Source: Mucilaginibacter ginsenosidivorax
GTDB lineage: Bacteria; Bacteroidota; Bacteroidia; Sphingobacteriales; Sphingobacteriaceae
Length of the DNA stretch: 64,000 nt
Direction of reading: 5' to 3'
Assembly (NCBI RefSeq): GCF_007971525.1
Contig: NZ_CP042437.1
Location: 6,510,001 to 6,574,000 of the forward strand
Below are positions 10,034 through 18,972 of this stretch, in pieces; position 1 is the first letter of the stretch; each line of letters opens with the position of its first letter. Under the pieces are notes generated by a model. It worked only from the letters and a program-made list of their open reading frames with translations. It was not told the origin of the DNA and did no database searches. The translations under genes were made by a program, and so were the position numbers.

Positions 10034-10357
10034 ATGAAATATGATATTTGGCATAAAGTTTCAATTTTGTTTTTTGGGATCGTGTTTTTGTCTTCGTGCG
10101 ATTGTGTTCAGCAGGTTAAGGGTGTGGTTGTTGATAAAGTAACAGATAAACCCATCGCTGATGTTCTGGTAAGGAAAGAACACGGCAGCGAAAGGGAAAT
10201 GAAAACAGATTCTACAGGAGAGTTTAAATTGTCGGCTATATCTGGCGGCGTGTTCGGGTGCCCGGCTATGGATATATCGGCTTTCAAACAAGGATATAAA
10301 ATAGCAACAGCCACTGTGCCAGCCGGCGGCGAAATAAAAATTGAATTGGAAAAGTAA
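10034..10357 (+). CDS. Small lipoprotein with carboxypeptidase-regulatory-like fold
   Basis: The protein has 107 residues when started at the ATG at 10034, which places a standard lipoprotein signal at the N-terminus (hydrophobic FFGIVF then LSSC). An upstream start at 9989 would bury the signal, so it is not used. After the lipobox the sequence VKGVVVDKVTDKPIADVLVR and DSTGEFKLSAI resembles the beta-sandwich of carboxypeptidase regulatory-like domains, a common extracellular module in Bacteroidota. No enzymatic residues are recognised and its role is unknown. Confidence 0.65.
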   Translation: MKYDIWHKVSILFFGIVFLSSCDCVQQVKGVVVDKVTDKPIADVLVRKEHGSEREMKTDSTGEFKLSAISGGVFGCPAMDISAFKQGYKIATATVPAGGEIKIELEK

Positions 10358-10435
10358 CAAGGGTTGAAAAGGACTATAATCGTGTTCAATAATTTCTCTT
10401 CACACACATATTTGAACATGACTAACATATAATCG

Positions 10436-10738
10436 ATGGTTATCTATGATCCTGAATATTTACAGCAAGCACACCGGGCTTCTATTTTTCATAAAACCCA
10501 AATAGAGCAGAGTGACATTTGCGGATGTTTTTATTGCCTGGGGATTTTTTATCCCGATGGAATACTGGAATGGACTGATCAAGAAAATTCAGCAGGAGAG
10601 ACAGCATGGTGCCCTTTATGCGCAATGGATGCAGTGATAGGTTCAGCGTCGGGGTTTCCTGTAACCGACAGGGGCTTTTTGATACAAATGAACGCAAAGT
10701 GGTTCTCTTCGGATGATGACGACGAAACTGATGAATAG
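10436..10738 (+). CDS. Small cytoplasmic protein with four-cysteine zinc-like site
   Basis: This 100-residue protein has no signal peptide or membrane segment. CGCFYC near residues 29-34 and CPLC near 59-62 could form a zinc site, as in small zinc-ribbon proteins, and the acidic tail SSDDDDETDE is unusual. The pattern recalls small conserved bacterial cytoplasmic proteins of unknown function. It lies 78 nt after the lipoprotein gene on the same strand with no obvious terminator between. No function is assigned. Confidence 0.65.
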   Translation: MVIYDPEYLQQAHRASIFHKTQIEQSDICGCFYCLGIFYPDGILEWTDQENSAGETAWCPLCAMDAVIGSASGFPVTDRGFLIQMNAKWFSSDDDDETDE

Positions 10739-10787
10739 TAATATAATAATAGTAATAAAAAATTGCCGCTTGGTAACTTCGCTAACC

Positions 10788-11477
10788 CTATTTTAAAGTT
10801 TTTGCAACCTCTTGCGGCTTAAGCACAGTCAGTTTCATCCAAACGGGTGTGGCGGGGTTGCCGTTTTTGTCAACGGTTACTGCGGTTACCTGGTCTATCA
10901 GTTCAATGCCTTTTACTATTTCGCCAAAAACGGTATAGTGCCCATCAAGAAAAGGCGTTCCGCCAACGGAGCGGTATGTGTTGCGCTGTGCTTCGGTAAA
11001 GTGGGTGTTGTACTTTTTTTCGATGGCATCCAGTTCGTCGTTGGTCCAGGTACGGCCGTCTACAATGTAAAACTGGGTGGTGTATGATGATTCGGTTTTG
11101 TTGGCATCCCGGCCCATGGCTACCACTCCCCGGCGATGGTATAAACCGGCCACGAATTCGGGCGTTATCCATTTCATTTCGGGCTTTAAGGTGCGTCCTT
11201 TATCATATAACGAATCCGGGTCGCCGCCCTGTATCACAAAACCCTTCAGTATCCGGTTAAGGGTGGTGGCATCAAAATAATGGCTTTTAACCAGTTTAAT
11301 AAAATTATCGCGGTGCACCGGCGTTTGGTTGTACAATTTTACAACACACCATCCCTGCGGCGTTTCTATTTTTACATAAGTGTTTTTTGATTGGGCAAAT
11401 GCACCCAGGCAAAGGCATAATAAAGCGGCAAACAGGAGTAATGACTTTTTCAAGTTGGTAAAGTTTATAGAAATCAT
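10788..11477 (-). CDS. Secreted cyclophilin-type peptidyl-prolyl isomerase
   Basis: The enzyme interconverts cis and trans prolyl bonds during folding of exported proteins. A signal peptide occupies the first 28 residues (KKSLLLFAALLCLCLGAFAQ). The cyclophilin core shows KGFVIQGGDPDSLYDKG, GVVAMGRDANKTESSYTTQFYI and GHYTVFGEIVKGIELID, matching family segments around the active site. The canonical FHR arginine region reads TTLNRILKGF, so the Arg is kept. The 229-residue length fits a single-domain periplasmic form. It stands alone. Confidence 0.9.
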   Translation of the reverse strand: MISINFTNLKKSLLLFAALLCLCLGAFAQSKNTYVKIETPQGWCVVKLYNQTPVHRDNFIKLVKSHYFDATTLNRILKGFVIQGGDPDSLYDKGRTLKPEMKWITPEFVAGLYHRRGVVAMGRDANKTESSYTTQFYIVDGRTWTNDELDAIEKKYNTHFTEAQRNTYRSVGGTPFLDGHYTVFGEIVKGIELIDQVTAVTVDKNGNPATPVWMKLTVLKPQEVAKTLK

Positions 11478-11727
11478 TAAGTATGGTTTCCTGCTTACTA
11501 ATTTATATAAAACTGTGCTTAGCCGGCAATTTATTTTAACGCTTTATACTTATTAAATAACCCAGCCTTTCAATTGCGCCAAAGCGGCGGTATGGTGTTA
11601 AATGTAAATGGTATTTGGTTATATTTACGCATCGGGCAAAAAGGGCCGGTAAACCAATATGACCAGGAACAGGCGGGCGAGGCCTGTTTCAAATTATCAA
11701 AAAAATCAACCTTTAACAGGTTCATCT

Positions 11728-12597
11728 ATGAAAAAATATGTGTTGTTTTCCATCATGTTTATTTGCGCAATGTTTTGCTGCTTTAACAGTTTTGCCGCGG
11801 TTGTAGATACCCTGGATGTTAAAAGCCAGGTAATGCAAAAAACGGTTAAAGCGGCTGTGGTGCTACCGCAATCATACAAAACCACACAACAAAACTACCC
11901 GGTGATTTACCTGCTGCATGGCGGCCAGGGCAATTATCGCGATTGGCTATCAAAAACCGACGATAAGCTGCTGCTGCACAAACTTGCCGACCAGTATAAT
12001 TTTATTATTGTTACGCCCGATGCCGGGCTGATGAGCTACTATTTTGACAGCCCCCTTGATAAAGGCAGCCAGTACGAAACCTTTATCACCAAAGAACTAA
12101 TAGCAAAAATAGACGGTACTTACCGCACTATAAAAAACAGGAAGGGGAGGGTGATAGCCGGCCTATCCATGGGTGGCCACGGCGCCATGTATTTATCGGC
12201 ACGCCACCCCGAATTATATTGCGCCGCCGGCAGCATGAGCGGCGTAATGAACGTTAATACCGCCACCTGGACCGTGCCTGCCGAATTTGCCCAATTGCGC
12301 AATAAAAACTTTGAACATTTGCTTGGCCTGCCAAAAGATACCGCCAACCCGTACCGCGAATATTCTGCCGTGGGGCTGGCCGATAAAATGAAAGCCAACG
12401 ATGTGAAGCTGATTTTTGATTGCGGGTTTGACGATATCATGATTAAGCCCAACCGCGAACTGCACCAGCTGTTATTAGCCAACGGAACGCCTCATGAATA
12501 CACCGAACGCCCCGGCAAACACGAATGGCCCTACTGGAGCAACGCCGTATCCTACCAGTTCCTTTTCTTCCAAAAAGTATTAAGTAGTATCAAGTAG
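11728..12597 (+). CDS. Secreted esterase D / feruloyl-esterase-like hydrolase
   Basis: This alpha/beta hydrolase cleaves ester bonds; the exact substrate is not evident. Starting at ATG 11728 gives 289 residues and a clear signal peptide (KKYVLFSIMFICAMFCCFNSFAA); the longer frame from 11659 would hide it. Hallmarks are the oxyanion strand YLLHGGQGNYRDWL, the nucleophile elbow GLSMGGHG (Ser147), an acidic residue in DCGFDD and the catalytic His in GKHEWPYW. The fold matches the putative esterase family (esterase D, antigen 85, feruloyl esterase modules). The last codons merge into a short repeat also found at 18023. Confidence 0.85.
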   Translation: MKKYVLFSIMFICAMFCCFNSFAAVVDTLDVKSQVMQKTVKAAVVLPQSYKTTQQNYPVIYLLHGGQGNYRDWLSKTDDKLLLHKLADQYNFIIVTPDAGLMSYYFDSPLDKGSQYETFITKELIAKIDGTYRTIKNRKGRVIAGLSMGGHGAMYLSARHPELYCAAGSMSGVMNVNTATWTVPAEFAQLRNKNFEHLLGLPKDTANPYREYSAVGLADKMKANDVKLIFDCGFDDIMIKPNRELHQLLLANGTPHEYTERPGKHEWPYWSNAVSYQFLFFQKVLSSIK

Positions 12598-12624
12598 TTA
12601 GTATCAGGTATCAACATTTTTTTT
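12593..12624 (+). repeat. agtagttagtatcaagtatcaa repeat, copy 1
   Basis: A 22-nt word begins at the esterase stop codon and is followed by a run of eight T. A second copy with one mismatch lies at 18023-18044, directly after another stop codon. It contains no hairpin. Confidence 0.5.
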
Positions 12625-12752
12625 GAGGTAGAATCAAGTAGCGGGTGTTTTGGGTCACCAAATAAATTGAAACCAGCAATGGGCAATGGTAGCAGATCAC
12701 GATTATGCCTTATGTGCGGCAATGGTTATTGTCATCATCCGGATGAAATGTG

Positions 12753-13151
12753 TTACTTTTTCCTCGCCATCATAAATGCGTTATCTACAGTTTTGAAACC
12801 AACCTTAGGGTAGTATTCCATAGCATCGGGAACAGATAGCAGGAGTATCATCACTTCGTCGCCCAGGTGTTGTTGGGTTAATTCAATCAGTTTTTTACCA
12901 ATGCCCGATTTTTTGAGCGTGGTGGTAACCGCCAGGTCGGCAAGGTAGCAGCTCCAGGCGCCATCGGTAATGCAGCGGGCAACGCCCGCAAGTTCATGGT
13001 TATGCCAGGCAGTAACAATAAGGTTTGATCCCTGGTAAATACGCTTTATCCTGTCCGGATCGTCGACAGGGCGGGGGAGGCCGCAGTTCTTATACAGTTC
13101 GATGACCTGTTCGCTGGTGGGGGTTACGTCAAACTTGTAAGTAATTTCCAT
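12753..13151 (-). CDS. GNAT-family N-acetyltransferase
   Basis: The protein transfers an acetyl group from acetyl-CoA to an unidentified amine. Starting at MEITYKF (13151) gives 132 residues; the upstream extension lacks family sequence. The GNAT core is visible as CYLADLAVTTTLKKSGIGKKLIELT, containing the acetyl-CoA pyrophosphate-binding pattern around SGIGKKL, followed by YYPKVGFKTVDNAFMM at the C-terminus. It is a single-domain, monocistronic-looking gene. Confidence 0.82.
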   Translation of the reverse strand: MEITYKFDVTPTSEQVIELYKNCGLPRPVDDPDRIKRIYQGSNLIVTAWHNHELAGVARCITDGAWSCYLADLAVTTTLKKSGIGKKLIELTQQHLGDEVMILLLSVPDAMEYYPKVGFKTVDNAFMMARKK

Positions 13152-13372
13152 GGGTTTGTAATTTGAGATTTGCGATACCAAGATAGGGTAAAACAGGCCG
13201 ATGCGGATAGTCCGGCGGCGAAACAGAGGGTAGGCCAATTTGATGATACCAAACATCCAGGCAATCGTAGCTATCAAAAGACAGGGCTAAAGGGAACGCC
13301 TAATATAGGGTAGTTAACATTCAGGAGTCAGGATTTTAGAATTGGCCCCTCCCAAAAAAAGTGTCGCAGAAT

Positions 13373-13987
13373 CTATTTTTGGTGCTTCCAAAATCTGCCC
13401 TTTCCATCGGCTATCCACTCTAAAGCTTCATGTATTCTTTTTTGTCGGGTTTCATCGGTCTTTGCATCTGTTATCCAGATAATATATTCTTTACGAAAAG
13501 AATTGGACTTGCTATCAAAAATTTCTTTTGCTTTGGCGTTACCGCTTAATGCGGTCTGAAGGTAATCTGGCGTATCTAATACTTTGGGTTTTTCCTCTGT
13601 TGGTTTTTCACGCTTTATTTTTATACCCTTTGCATTTAACAGCGCAGCCTCTTTAATCATGGCTATAAAATCATCATCGGCAGGCAAATCGCTCAATCGG
13701 GTAATCTTGCCCATGAATCGTTTAATCGGTTTAACGTCTTTGCCTTCCTTTAAACGCGGGTCGGTCATTAGTTCGCCCTTCAGGAAGGTAAAAGAGCAAT
13801 GCGATTTGTATGCCGCCATTACGCACATATGGTCGCCCTTGTAATCAAAATGAGGGATACTCCATTTTATAGCTTCTTCCACATCCGGGCAATTTTGCCG
13901 GATAAGCCTACGCCAATGTTCAAGAATGGGCTTCGCAAAATCTTCTGCGTGGGCGATGTAAACGTCTATTGCTGAATTTTGACTCAT
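13373..13987 (-). CDS. YdeI/OmpD-associated (DUF1801) family protein
   Basis: With a start at MSQNSAID (13987) the protein has 204 residues. The N-terminal half, including CPDVEEAIKWSIPHFDYKG and MCVMAAYKSHCSFTF, is a DUF1801 domain. The C-terminal half (FDSKSNSFRKEYIIWITDAKTDETRQKRI) is the YdeI-type tail, in which the KEYI.WI..AK..ETR..R signature is conserved. Family members have been linked to stress tolerance and bacteriocin protection, but the biochemical activity is unknown. It has no operon partner. Confidence 0.85.
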   Translation of the reverse strand: MSQNSAIDVYIAHAEDFAKPILEHWRRLIRQNCPDVEEAIKWSIPHFDYKGDHMCVMAAYKSHCSFTFLKGELMTDPRLKEGKDVKPIKRFMGKITRLSDLPADDDFIAMIKEAALLNAKGIKIKREKPTEEKPKVLDTPDYLQTALSGNAKAKEIFDSKSNSFRKEYIIWITDAKTDETRQKRIHEALEWIADGKGRFWKHQK

Positions 13988-14117
13988 AACGTTAATTAAA
14001 ATTTGTTTTTCAATCAACCCGCAGGTTGACACTGTAGTTGGTATAAGAATTAATTGCTTGCAACAAAGAAACATAGCTCATCACAAACTGAATAGGTGAA
14101 AAAGTTGGATATACAGG

Positions 14118-15023
14118 TCAATTTGATTGCTTGTGGTGTTTCCTATATGCTGATGGGGATAGTCCTGCCTGTTTTTTAAAGAACTTGCCAAAATTGGTCG
14201 GGTCTGAAAAGTTGAGCTGATAGCCAATTTCGGCTATCTCGGCGCTGGTGTATAAAATGAGTGATTTCGCTTCCTTAGCCAAACGTTCTGCAATAAAAGT
14301 TAACGCGTTCCTGCCCGACTCTTTTTTAATTGATTGGGAAAGATAATTTGGAGTAACAGATAGCATATCAGCATATTCTTTTACAGTGCGTTTATTGATA
14401 TAATGGTTATCGATCAGCCGGACAAACTTACTCAGCAACAGTTGTTGCGTGGTAGCCAACCTGGCATCTTTACCGCTTTTCACGGCAAAGTCTTCCAGGT
14501 GGTAAAGCAAACCAAGCAATTTTATCCGTGCTTCAATATACTGGCTCTTATCTGATCTTTCATATGCCGTGAAAACTGCTTCAAAATGCGGCACTAATTG
14601 GCTAAACGTAGCATAATCAAACTTAAAAAGATTTGTATGCAGCATATTAAACAGTGGAAACTGCAGGTGAAACTCCGGTTTAAAAAAGGAAAATGCTTCA
14701 GCCTTAAAGTAAATTACGTAACCTTCAAGTGCATTATTGTGCGCAAAGCTGTAAACAAGGTTGGGTGAATGGAACACAAGGTACGTTTCCGGATCCTGAA
14801 CCGTTTCATCGCCGTAATTAACCTCAATTTTTCCGGAGTTAAACAACAACGCGAAAAAGTAAAACGAACGCCTGAACGGCGGTCTGTAAACCGACACCCC
14901 TTCCTGGTCGAGCGGTTTTAGCCGCAGGCAGTAAAAATCCGGGCAAGTTGTCCTGGCCGGCCAGGGTATCGATGCCAGGAAGTCATTAATCTCGGTATAA
15001 TAGGGAAGGGTTGTTTTTTCCAT
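14118..15023 (-). CDS. AraC-family transcriptional regulator
   Basis: A 301-residue regulator when started at MEKTTLP (15023). The N-terminal part resembles a cupin-like ligand-binding domain (YRPPFRRSFYFFALLFNSGKIEV). The C-terminal 100 residues hold two helix-turn-helix motifs: VKEYADMLSVTPNYLSQSIKKESG and AEIGYQLNFSDPTNFGKFFKKQAGLSPSAYR, the latter being the AraC signature. Ligand and targets are unknown; it is divergent from purL across a 389-bp gap and probably controls genes elsewhere or itself. Confidence 0.88.
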   Translation of the reverse strand: MEKTTLPYYTEINDFLASIPWPARTTCPDFYCLRLKPLDQEGVSVYRPPFRRSFYFFALLFNSGKIEVNYGDETVQDPETYLVFHSPNLVYSFAHNNALEGYVIYFKAEAFSFFKPEFHLQFPLFNMLHTNLFKFDYATFSQLVPHFEAVFTAYERSDKSQYIEARIKLLGLLYHLEDFAVKSGKDARLATTQQLLLSKFVRLIDNHYINKRTVKEYADMLSVTPNYLSQSIKKESGRNALTFIAERLAKEAKSLILYTSAEIAEIGYQLNFSDPTNFGKFFKKQAGLSPSAYRKHHKQSN

Positions 15024-15412
15024 GCGTCGAACGTAAAAGAACAGCCTAAAATAGCAAATGGAAAATGTTATCACGAACTGCCCACAGAACAATATTTGCT
15101 TTCAGTTTTGTTACGGGCATCATGATTGGCCAAAAGAGCAAGTGTAGTAAATGGGGTATTCTGGTTAAACGTGACCAGTCCCGATTTATCCGACGAACTC
15201 TGTTGCTATGTTCAGGTTTTGCTTAAGGCCGTGTAATTGCTAATTGTATATCTTTAAAAACTATAATCCCGTGTCAACAACGCAGGCCGGGCACCCCGCG
15301 TCGGGCTCTTCACAAGCCGCTTTGGGGGCCTCAAAACCTTTCGCCTTTTACCTTTCGCCTTTCCACCTTTTTTCCTAATTTTGCGCATCCTTTCAAATAA
15401 AACAATATTACA
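15024..15412. other. 389-bp intergenic region between araC-like gene and purL
   Basis: No reading frame or RNA is recognised here. The right part (15336-15371) has tandem variants of CCTTTCGCCTTTTA. The purL promoter candidate lies at 15353-15383. Confidence 0.5.
15353..15383 (+). promoter_or_regulatory. Putative purL promoter
   Basis: TAATTTTG at 15376-15383 matches the Bacteroidota -7 element; TTTC at 15353-15356 is 19 nt upstream and matches three of four -33 bases. The purL start codon lies 29 nt downstream. Confidence 0.55.
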
Positions 15413-17635
15413 TTGGAGCACCAGGAATTAACCACCGTTGAAACCGCCAAAGATTTAGGCTTACTACCCGAAGAATTTGAACGTATTAAAGAGATATTAG
15501 GGCGCGTGCCCAACTTTACCGAGCTATCTATTTTCGCGGTAATGTGGAGCGAACACTGCTCATACAAAAACTCCATTACCTGGCTAAAAACTTTACCAAA
15601 AGACAGCGACCGCATGCTGGCCAAAGCAGGTGAAGAAAATGCAGGCCTTGTTGATTTGGGCGATGGCATTGGCTGCGCCTTTAAAATTGAATCACATAAC
15701 CACCCATCGGCCCTTGAACCATACCAGGGCGCGGCAACAGGTGTGGGCGGTATCAACCGCGATATTTTTACCATGGGCGCCAGGCCCATTGCCCAGTTAA
15801 ACTCCCTGCGCTTTGGCGATCTTAAACTGGAGAAAACCCAGTGGCTGGTTAAGGGCGTGGTAAAAGGTATCAGCCATTACGGCAACGCCTTTGGCATCCC
15901 AACCGTTGGTGGCGAATTATTTTTTGACGACTGTTATAATGTAAATCCATTGGTAAATGCCATGTCGGCAGGTATTGTTAAAGCGGGCGAAACCGTTTCG
16001 GCAACATCATACGGCGTAGGCAACCCTGTTTACATTGTGGGGTCGGCCACCGGTAAGGATGGGATCCATGGTGCGGCTTTCGCGTCTAAAGATATCAGCA
16101 AAGATTCTGTGAACGATTTACCAGCCGTACAGGTAGGCGATCCGTTCCAGGAGAAACTGTTGTTGGAGGCCACTTTAGAAGTTATAAAAACCGGTGCCGT
16201 AGTAGGTATGCAGGATATGGGAGCTGCCGGTATCATTTGCTCCAATTCGGAAATGAGCGCCAAAGGCGAACACGGGATGCGTATCGACCTGGATTTGGTG
16301 CCAACCCGCCAGCCAAACATGAAGCCTTACGAGATCCTGCTGTCCGAATCTCAGGAGCGTATGCTGATTGTGGTACACAAAGGCCGCGAAAAAGAAGTAG
16401 AAGCTGTATTTGATAAATGGGACCTTAACTGCGCTATTATCGGCGAGGTTACAGATACCCAACGCCTGGAATATTACATGCATGGCGAAAAGGTAGCCGA
16501 TGTACCTGCCGATGACCTGGTATTAGGCGGCGGCGCGCCGGTTTACCAGCGCGAATACCGCGAGCCTGCGTACTTTGCCGAAAATAAGAAATTTAATATT
16601 GATGACGTGCCGGAACCTGCCAACCTGGTTGAGGTTGCCGAGCATCTTTCTGCCCACCCTAACTTAGCATCAAAACGTTGGGTAACCGACCAGTACGATA
16701 GCATGGTAGGCGTACAAACCATGACCGCCAACCTGGCCTGCGATGCAGCCGTTGTAGCCGTTAAGGATACCAACAAAGCCATTGTTTTAACTACCGACTG
16801 TAACTCGCGCTACGTATATGCCGATCCTTACACAGGTACAGCCATAGCCGTTGCCGAAGCTGCCCGTAACATTACTTGTGCTGGCGGCGAGCCTGTGGCG
16901 ATAACCAACTGCTTAAACTTTGGTAACCCTTACAACCCCGAAGTTTACTGGCAATTTGTAAGTGCCATTAAAGGCATGGGCGATGCCTGCCGCAAGTTTG
17001 AAACCCCGGTTACCGGTGGTAACGTAAGCTTCTATAACCAGTCGGCAGATGGTGGCTCTGTATTCCCAACGCCAACAATTGGTATGCTGGGTGTTATGGA
17101 AGATACCGAAAACATCATGACCGCCGATTTTAAACAACCCGGCGACTTGATTTATTTGATAGGCGAATCGGTTAACGATATCGCGTCATCGCAATACCTG
17201 GCCTCATGGCATAAAATTACCGCCTGCCCTGCGCCGTATTTCGATATCGAAAAGGAATACACTACGCAGCAAACCATTAAAGAATTGATTAAACATCGCG
17301 TGCTGGAAAGCTGCCATGATGTGGCCGACGGTGGTTTATATACCTGTTTGTTAGAAGCCGCCATGCCAAACGGCCTGGGCTTTGATATCGAAACAGACGC
17401 GGCTATCCGTAAAGATGCCTTCCTTTTTGGCGAGGCCCAAGGCCGTATAGTAGTGACCGTAGCACCCGAAGAGCAGGAACGCTTTGTAGAGTTTATGGCC
17501 ACCAGCGAAACTGAGTTTAGCCTGTTGGGTACCGTTAACAACGGCTTCCTGAATGTAGATGGCGAATTGTTTGGCCATGTTACCGACGTGAAAATGGTAC
17601 ACAGTAACGTATTACATTCTATTTTAGGCGAATAA
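15413..17635 (+). CDS. purL: Phosphoribosylformylglycinamidine synthase subunit PurL
   Basis: PurL carries out the ATP-dependent amidation of FGAR to FGAM, the fourth step of purine synthesis, with ammonia supplied by PurQ and a PurS partner. At 740 residues it is the small-type PurL. Conserved stretches include MWSEHCSYK (near 44), ESHNHPSALEPYQGAATGVGG (near 92), SAKGEHGMRIDLD and FGNPYNPEVYWQF. The first in-frame ATG lies too far inside (Met44), and an in-frame stop sits at 15398, so translation must begin at TTG 15413 or a neighbouring rare codon. The stop overlaps the start of the next gene (TAATG). purQ and purS are not in the window. Confidence 0.94.
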   Translation: MEHQELTTVETAKDLGLLPEEFERIKEILGRVPNFTELSIFAVMWSEHCSYKNSITWLKTLPKDSDRMLAKAGEENAGLVDLGDGIGCAFKIESHNHPSALEPYQGAATGVGGINRDIFTMGARPIAQLNSLRFGDLKLEKTQWLVKGVVKGISHYGNAFGIPTVGGELFFDDCYNVNPLVNAMSAGIVKAGETVSATSYGVGNPVYIVGSATGKDGIHGAAFASKDISKDSVNDLPAVQVGDPFQEKLLLEATLEVIKTGAVVGMQDMGAAGIICSNSEMSAKGEHGMRIDLDLVPTRQPNMKPYEILLSESQERMLIVVHKGREKEVEAVFDKWDLNCAIIGEVTDTQRLEYYMHGEKVADVPADDLVLGGGAPVYQREYREPAYFAENKKFNIDDVPEPANLVEVAEHLSAHPNLASKRWVTDQYDSMVGVQTMTANLACDAAVVAVKDTNKAIVLTTDCNSRYVYADPYTGTAIAVAEAARNITCAGGEPVAITNCLNFGNPYNPEVYWQFVSAIKGMGDACRKFETPVTGGNVSFYNQSADGGSVFPTPTIGMLGVMEDTENIMTADFKQPGDLIYLIGESVNDIASSQYLASWHKITACPAPYFDIEKEYTTQQTIKELIKHRVLESCHDVADGGLYTCLLEAAMPNGLGFDIETDAAIRKDAFLFGEAQGRIVVTVAPEEQERFVEFMATSETEFSLLGTVNNGFLNVDGELFGHVTDVKMVHSNVLHSILGE

Positions 17636-18024
17636 TGTTAAAACTGAACCAGGTACACCACATCGCCATTATTTGCAGCGACTATGAAAAGTCGAAGCAT
17701 TTTTATAGTGAAATACTTGGTTTAAAAATAGTGCGCGAGGTTTACCGCGAGGCACGCCAATCATACAAGCTTGATTTGGAAGTGGGCAACCGCTACCAGA
17801 TCGAGCTTTTTTCATTTCCAGACCCCACACCGAGGCCATCTCGACCCGAAGCTGCCGGCCTGCGCCACTTAGCCTTCGAGGTGGATAACCTCGACGAAGC
17901 CGTATTTCACCTCAAAGAATGCGGGGTAGAAGCAGAGCCCGTCCGTGTGGATGAGTTCACCGGTAAACGCTTCACCTTCTTTACAGATCCCGATGGCTTG
18001 CCGCTGGAGTTGTATGAGGTGTAG
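17635..18024 (+). CDS. VOC-family (glyoxalase/dioxygenase fold) protein
   Basis: A 129-residue vicinal-oxygen-chelate protein. The sequence begins VHHIAIICSDYEKSKHFYSEILGLKIV, the usual first beta-alpha-beta module with its metal-binding His, and later has GLRHLAFEVDNLDEAV (second His) and FFTDPDGLPLELYEV (metal-binding Glu). It resembles the YaeR/SMU1112c-type group related to lactoylglutathione lyase; the substrate is not known. Its ATG overlaps the purL stop by one base, so the two are translationally coupled. Confidence 0.87.
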   Translation: MLKLNQVHHIAIICSDYEKSKHFYSEILGLKIVREVYREARQSYKLDLEVGNRYQIELFSFPDPTPRPSRPEAAGLRHLAFEVDNLDEAVFHLKECGVEAEPVRVDEFTGKRFTFFTDPDGLPLELYEV

Positions 18025-18054
18025 TAGTTAGTATCAAGTATCAAGGTTTTTTTT
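18023..18054 (+). repeat. agtagttagtatcaagtatcaa repeat, copy 2
   Basis: The same 22-nt word as at 12593 (one mismatch) followed by a T-run, again starting at a stop codon, here that of the VOC gene. Confidence 0.5.
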
Positions 18055-18123
18055 GGTTTTTGGACCAGGAATCGCAATACAACTGTCTTGATTCCTGACT
18101 CTAGTTTCTTGATTCTTTTCCCA

Positions 18124-18215
18124 GGGCATTGCCTGCGGCCAGGCTCATACAGCACAGGCCATGAGCGTAACGCCTTGTGACGTATGAGCGAATGGCCCGG
18201 CCGCAGGCAACGCCC
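18124..18215. repeat. GC-rich nested palindrome
   Basis: Outer arms of 17 nt (18124-18140 and 18199-18215) match at 16 positions; inner arms CTCATAC/GTATGAG (18144-18150 and 18182-18188) match fully, and a third stem CACAGGC/GCCTTGTG lies at 18153-18159 and 18072-offset 18172-18179. The stretch is far richer in G+C than the surrounding DNA and contains no reading frame; it looks like a mobile palindromic repeat. Confidence 0.65.
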
Positions 18216-18238
18216 ACATATCAAATTCCCCTACTTAA

Positions 18239-18265
18239 TAATATGCGTAAATTTTCCGCATATTA
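18239..18265. promoter_or_regulatory. Putative NrtR operator upstream of nrtR
   Basis: TAATATGCG (18239-18247) and CGCATATTA (18257-18265) are perfect 9-bp inverted arms around a 9-nt spacer. The GCG-N9-CGC core is shared with the two sites at 19140-19190. It abuts a -7 element TACCTTTG at 18267-18274, just before the ATG at 18278, so the regulator would repress its own gene. Confidence 0.7.
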
Positions 18266-18277
18266 ATACCTTTGCAT

Positions 18278-18964
18278 ATGCCCACCACCCAGGATATTAA
18301 AGTAGCTGTAGATGCTGTTGTATTTGGATATACTTCAAAAGAAGGATTATCGGTGCTACTCATCAAACGCAATATCGACCCATTCAAAGATACCTGGGCA
18401 TTACCTGGCGGATTGGTTGGTAATGACGAGTCATTGGAGGATGCCGTACAGCGCGAACTGAAGGAAGAAACCGGGGTAAGCATCAACTATCTGGAACAAC
18501 TATATAGCTTTGGCCAGCCCGGCCGCGATCCACGTAACAGGGTAATTTCTATTACCTATTATGGCCTTGTAAAGCCGGATGCATTCCAGATTGAAGCCGC
18601 CACCGATGCTGCCGAAGTAGAATGGTTCAATATCAAAAGAATCCCCCAATTGGCTTTTGACCACGAGGACATCATCGCAGCAGCACATGATCGCCTTAAA
18701 AATAAAATCCTTTACCAGCCCATTGGGTTTGAGCTGCTGGAAGAGCGCTTTCCCTTCTCTGAACTGGAGAAACTATACATGGCCGTTTTGGATAGGAGTA
18801 TAGATCGCAGGAATTTCAAAAAGAAGGTTGTCAAATTTGGTTTCCTTGAAGAAACTGACGAAAAGCAGGCGCTTGCAGGCGCAGGAAGGCCAGGTAACCT
18901 ATTCTGTTTTAATCAGCAAAAATACTTCCAGCTTCAAAAAGAAGGCATTAATTTCGAGATCTGA
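18278..18964 (+). CDS. nrtR: NrtR-type Nudix-like transcriptional regulator of NAD metabolism
   Basis: The protein has an N-terminal Nudix domain (about 1-140) and a C-terminal winged helix (about 150-228, with RSIDRRNFKKKVVKFGFLEE). This is the layout of NrtR, a repressor of NAD synthesis and salvage genes that senses ADP-ribose-type metabolites. The Nudix box GGLVGNDESLEDAVQREL followed by KEETGV fits the full consensus GX5EX7REUXEEXGU, so hydrolase activity may survive. The start chosen is ATG 18278, 3 nt beyond the -7 element. The adjacent NAD salvage operon and the shared palindromes at 18239 and 19140-19190 support the assignment; an arabinose-type Nudix regulator is the main alternative. 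Confidence 0.85.
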   Translation: MPTTQDIKVAVDAVVFGYTSKEGLSVLLIKRNIDPFKDTWALPGGLVGNDESLEDAVQRELKEETGVSINYLEQLYSFGQPGRDPRNRVISITYYGLVKPDAFQIEAATDAAEVEWFNIKRIPQLAFDHEDIIAAAHDRLKNKILYQPIGFELLEERFPFSELEKLYMAVLDRSIDRRNFKKKVVKFGFLEETDEKQALAGAGRPGNLFCFNQQKYFQLQKEGINFEI

Positions 18965-18972
18965 TTTTTTTT

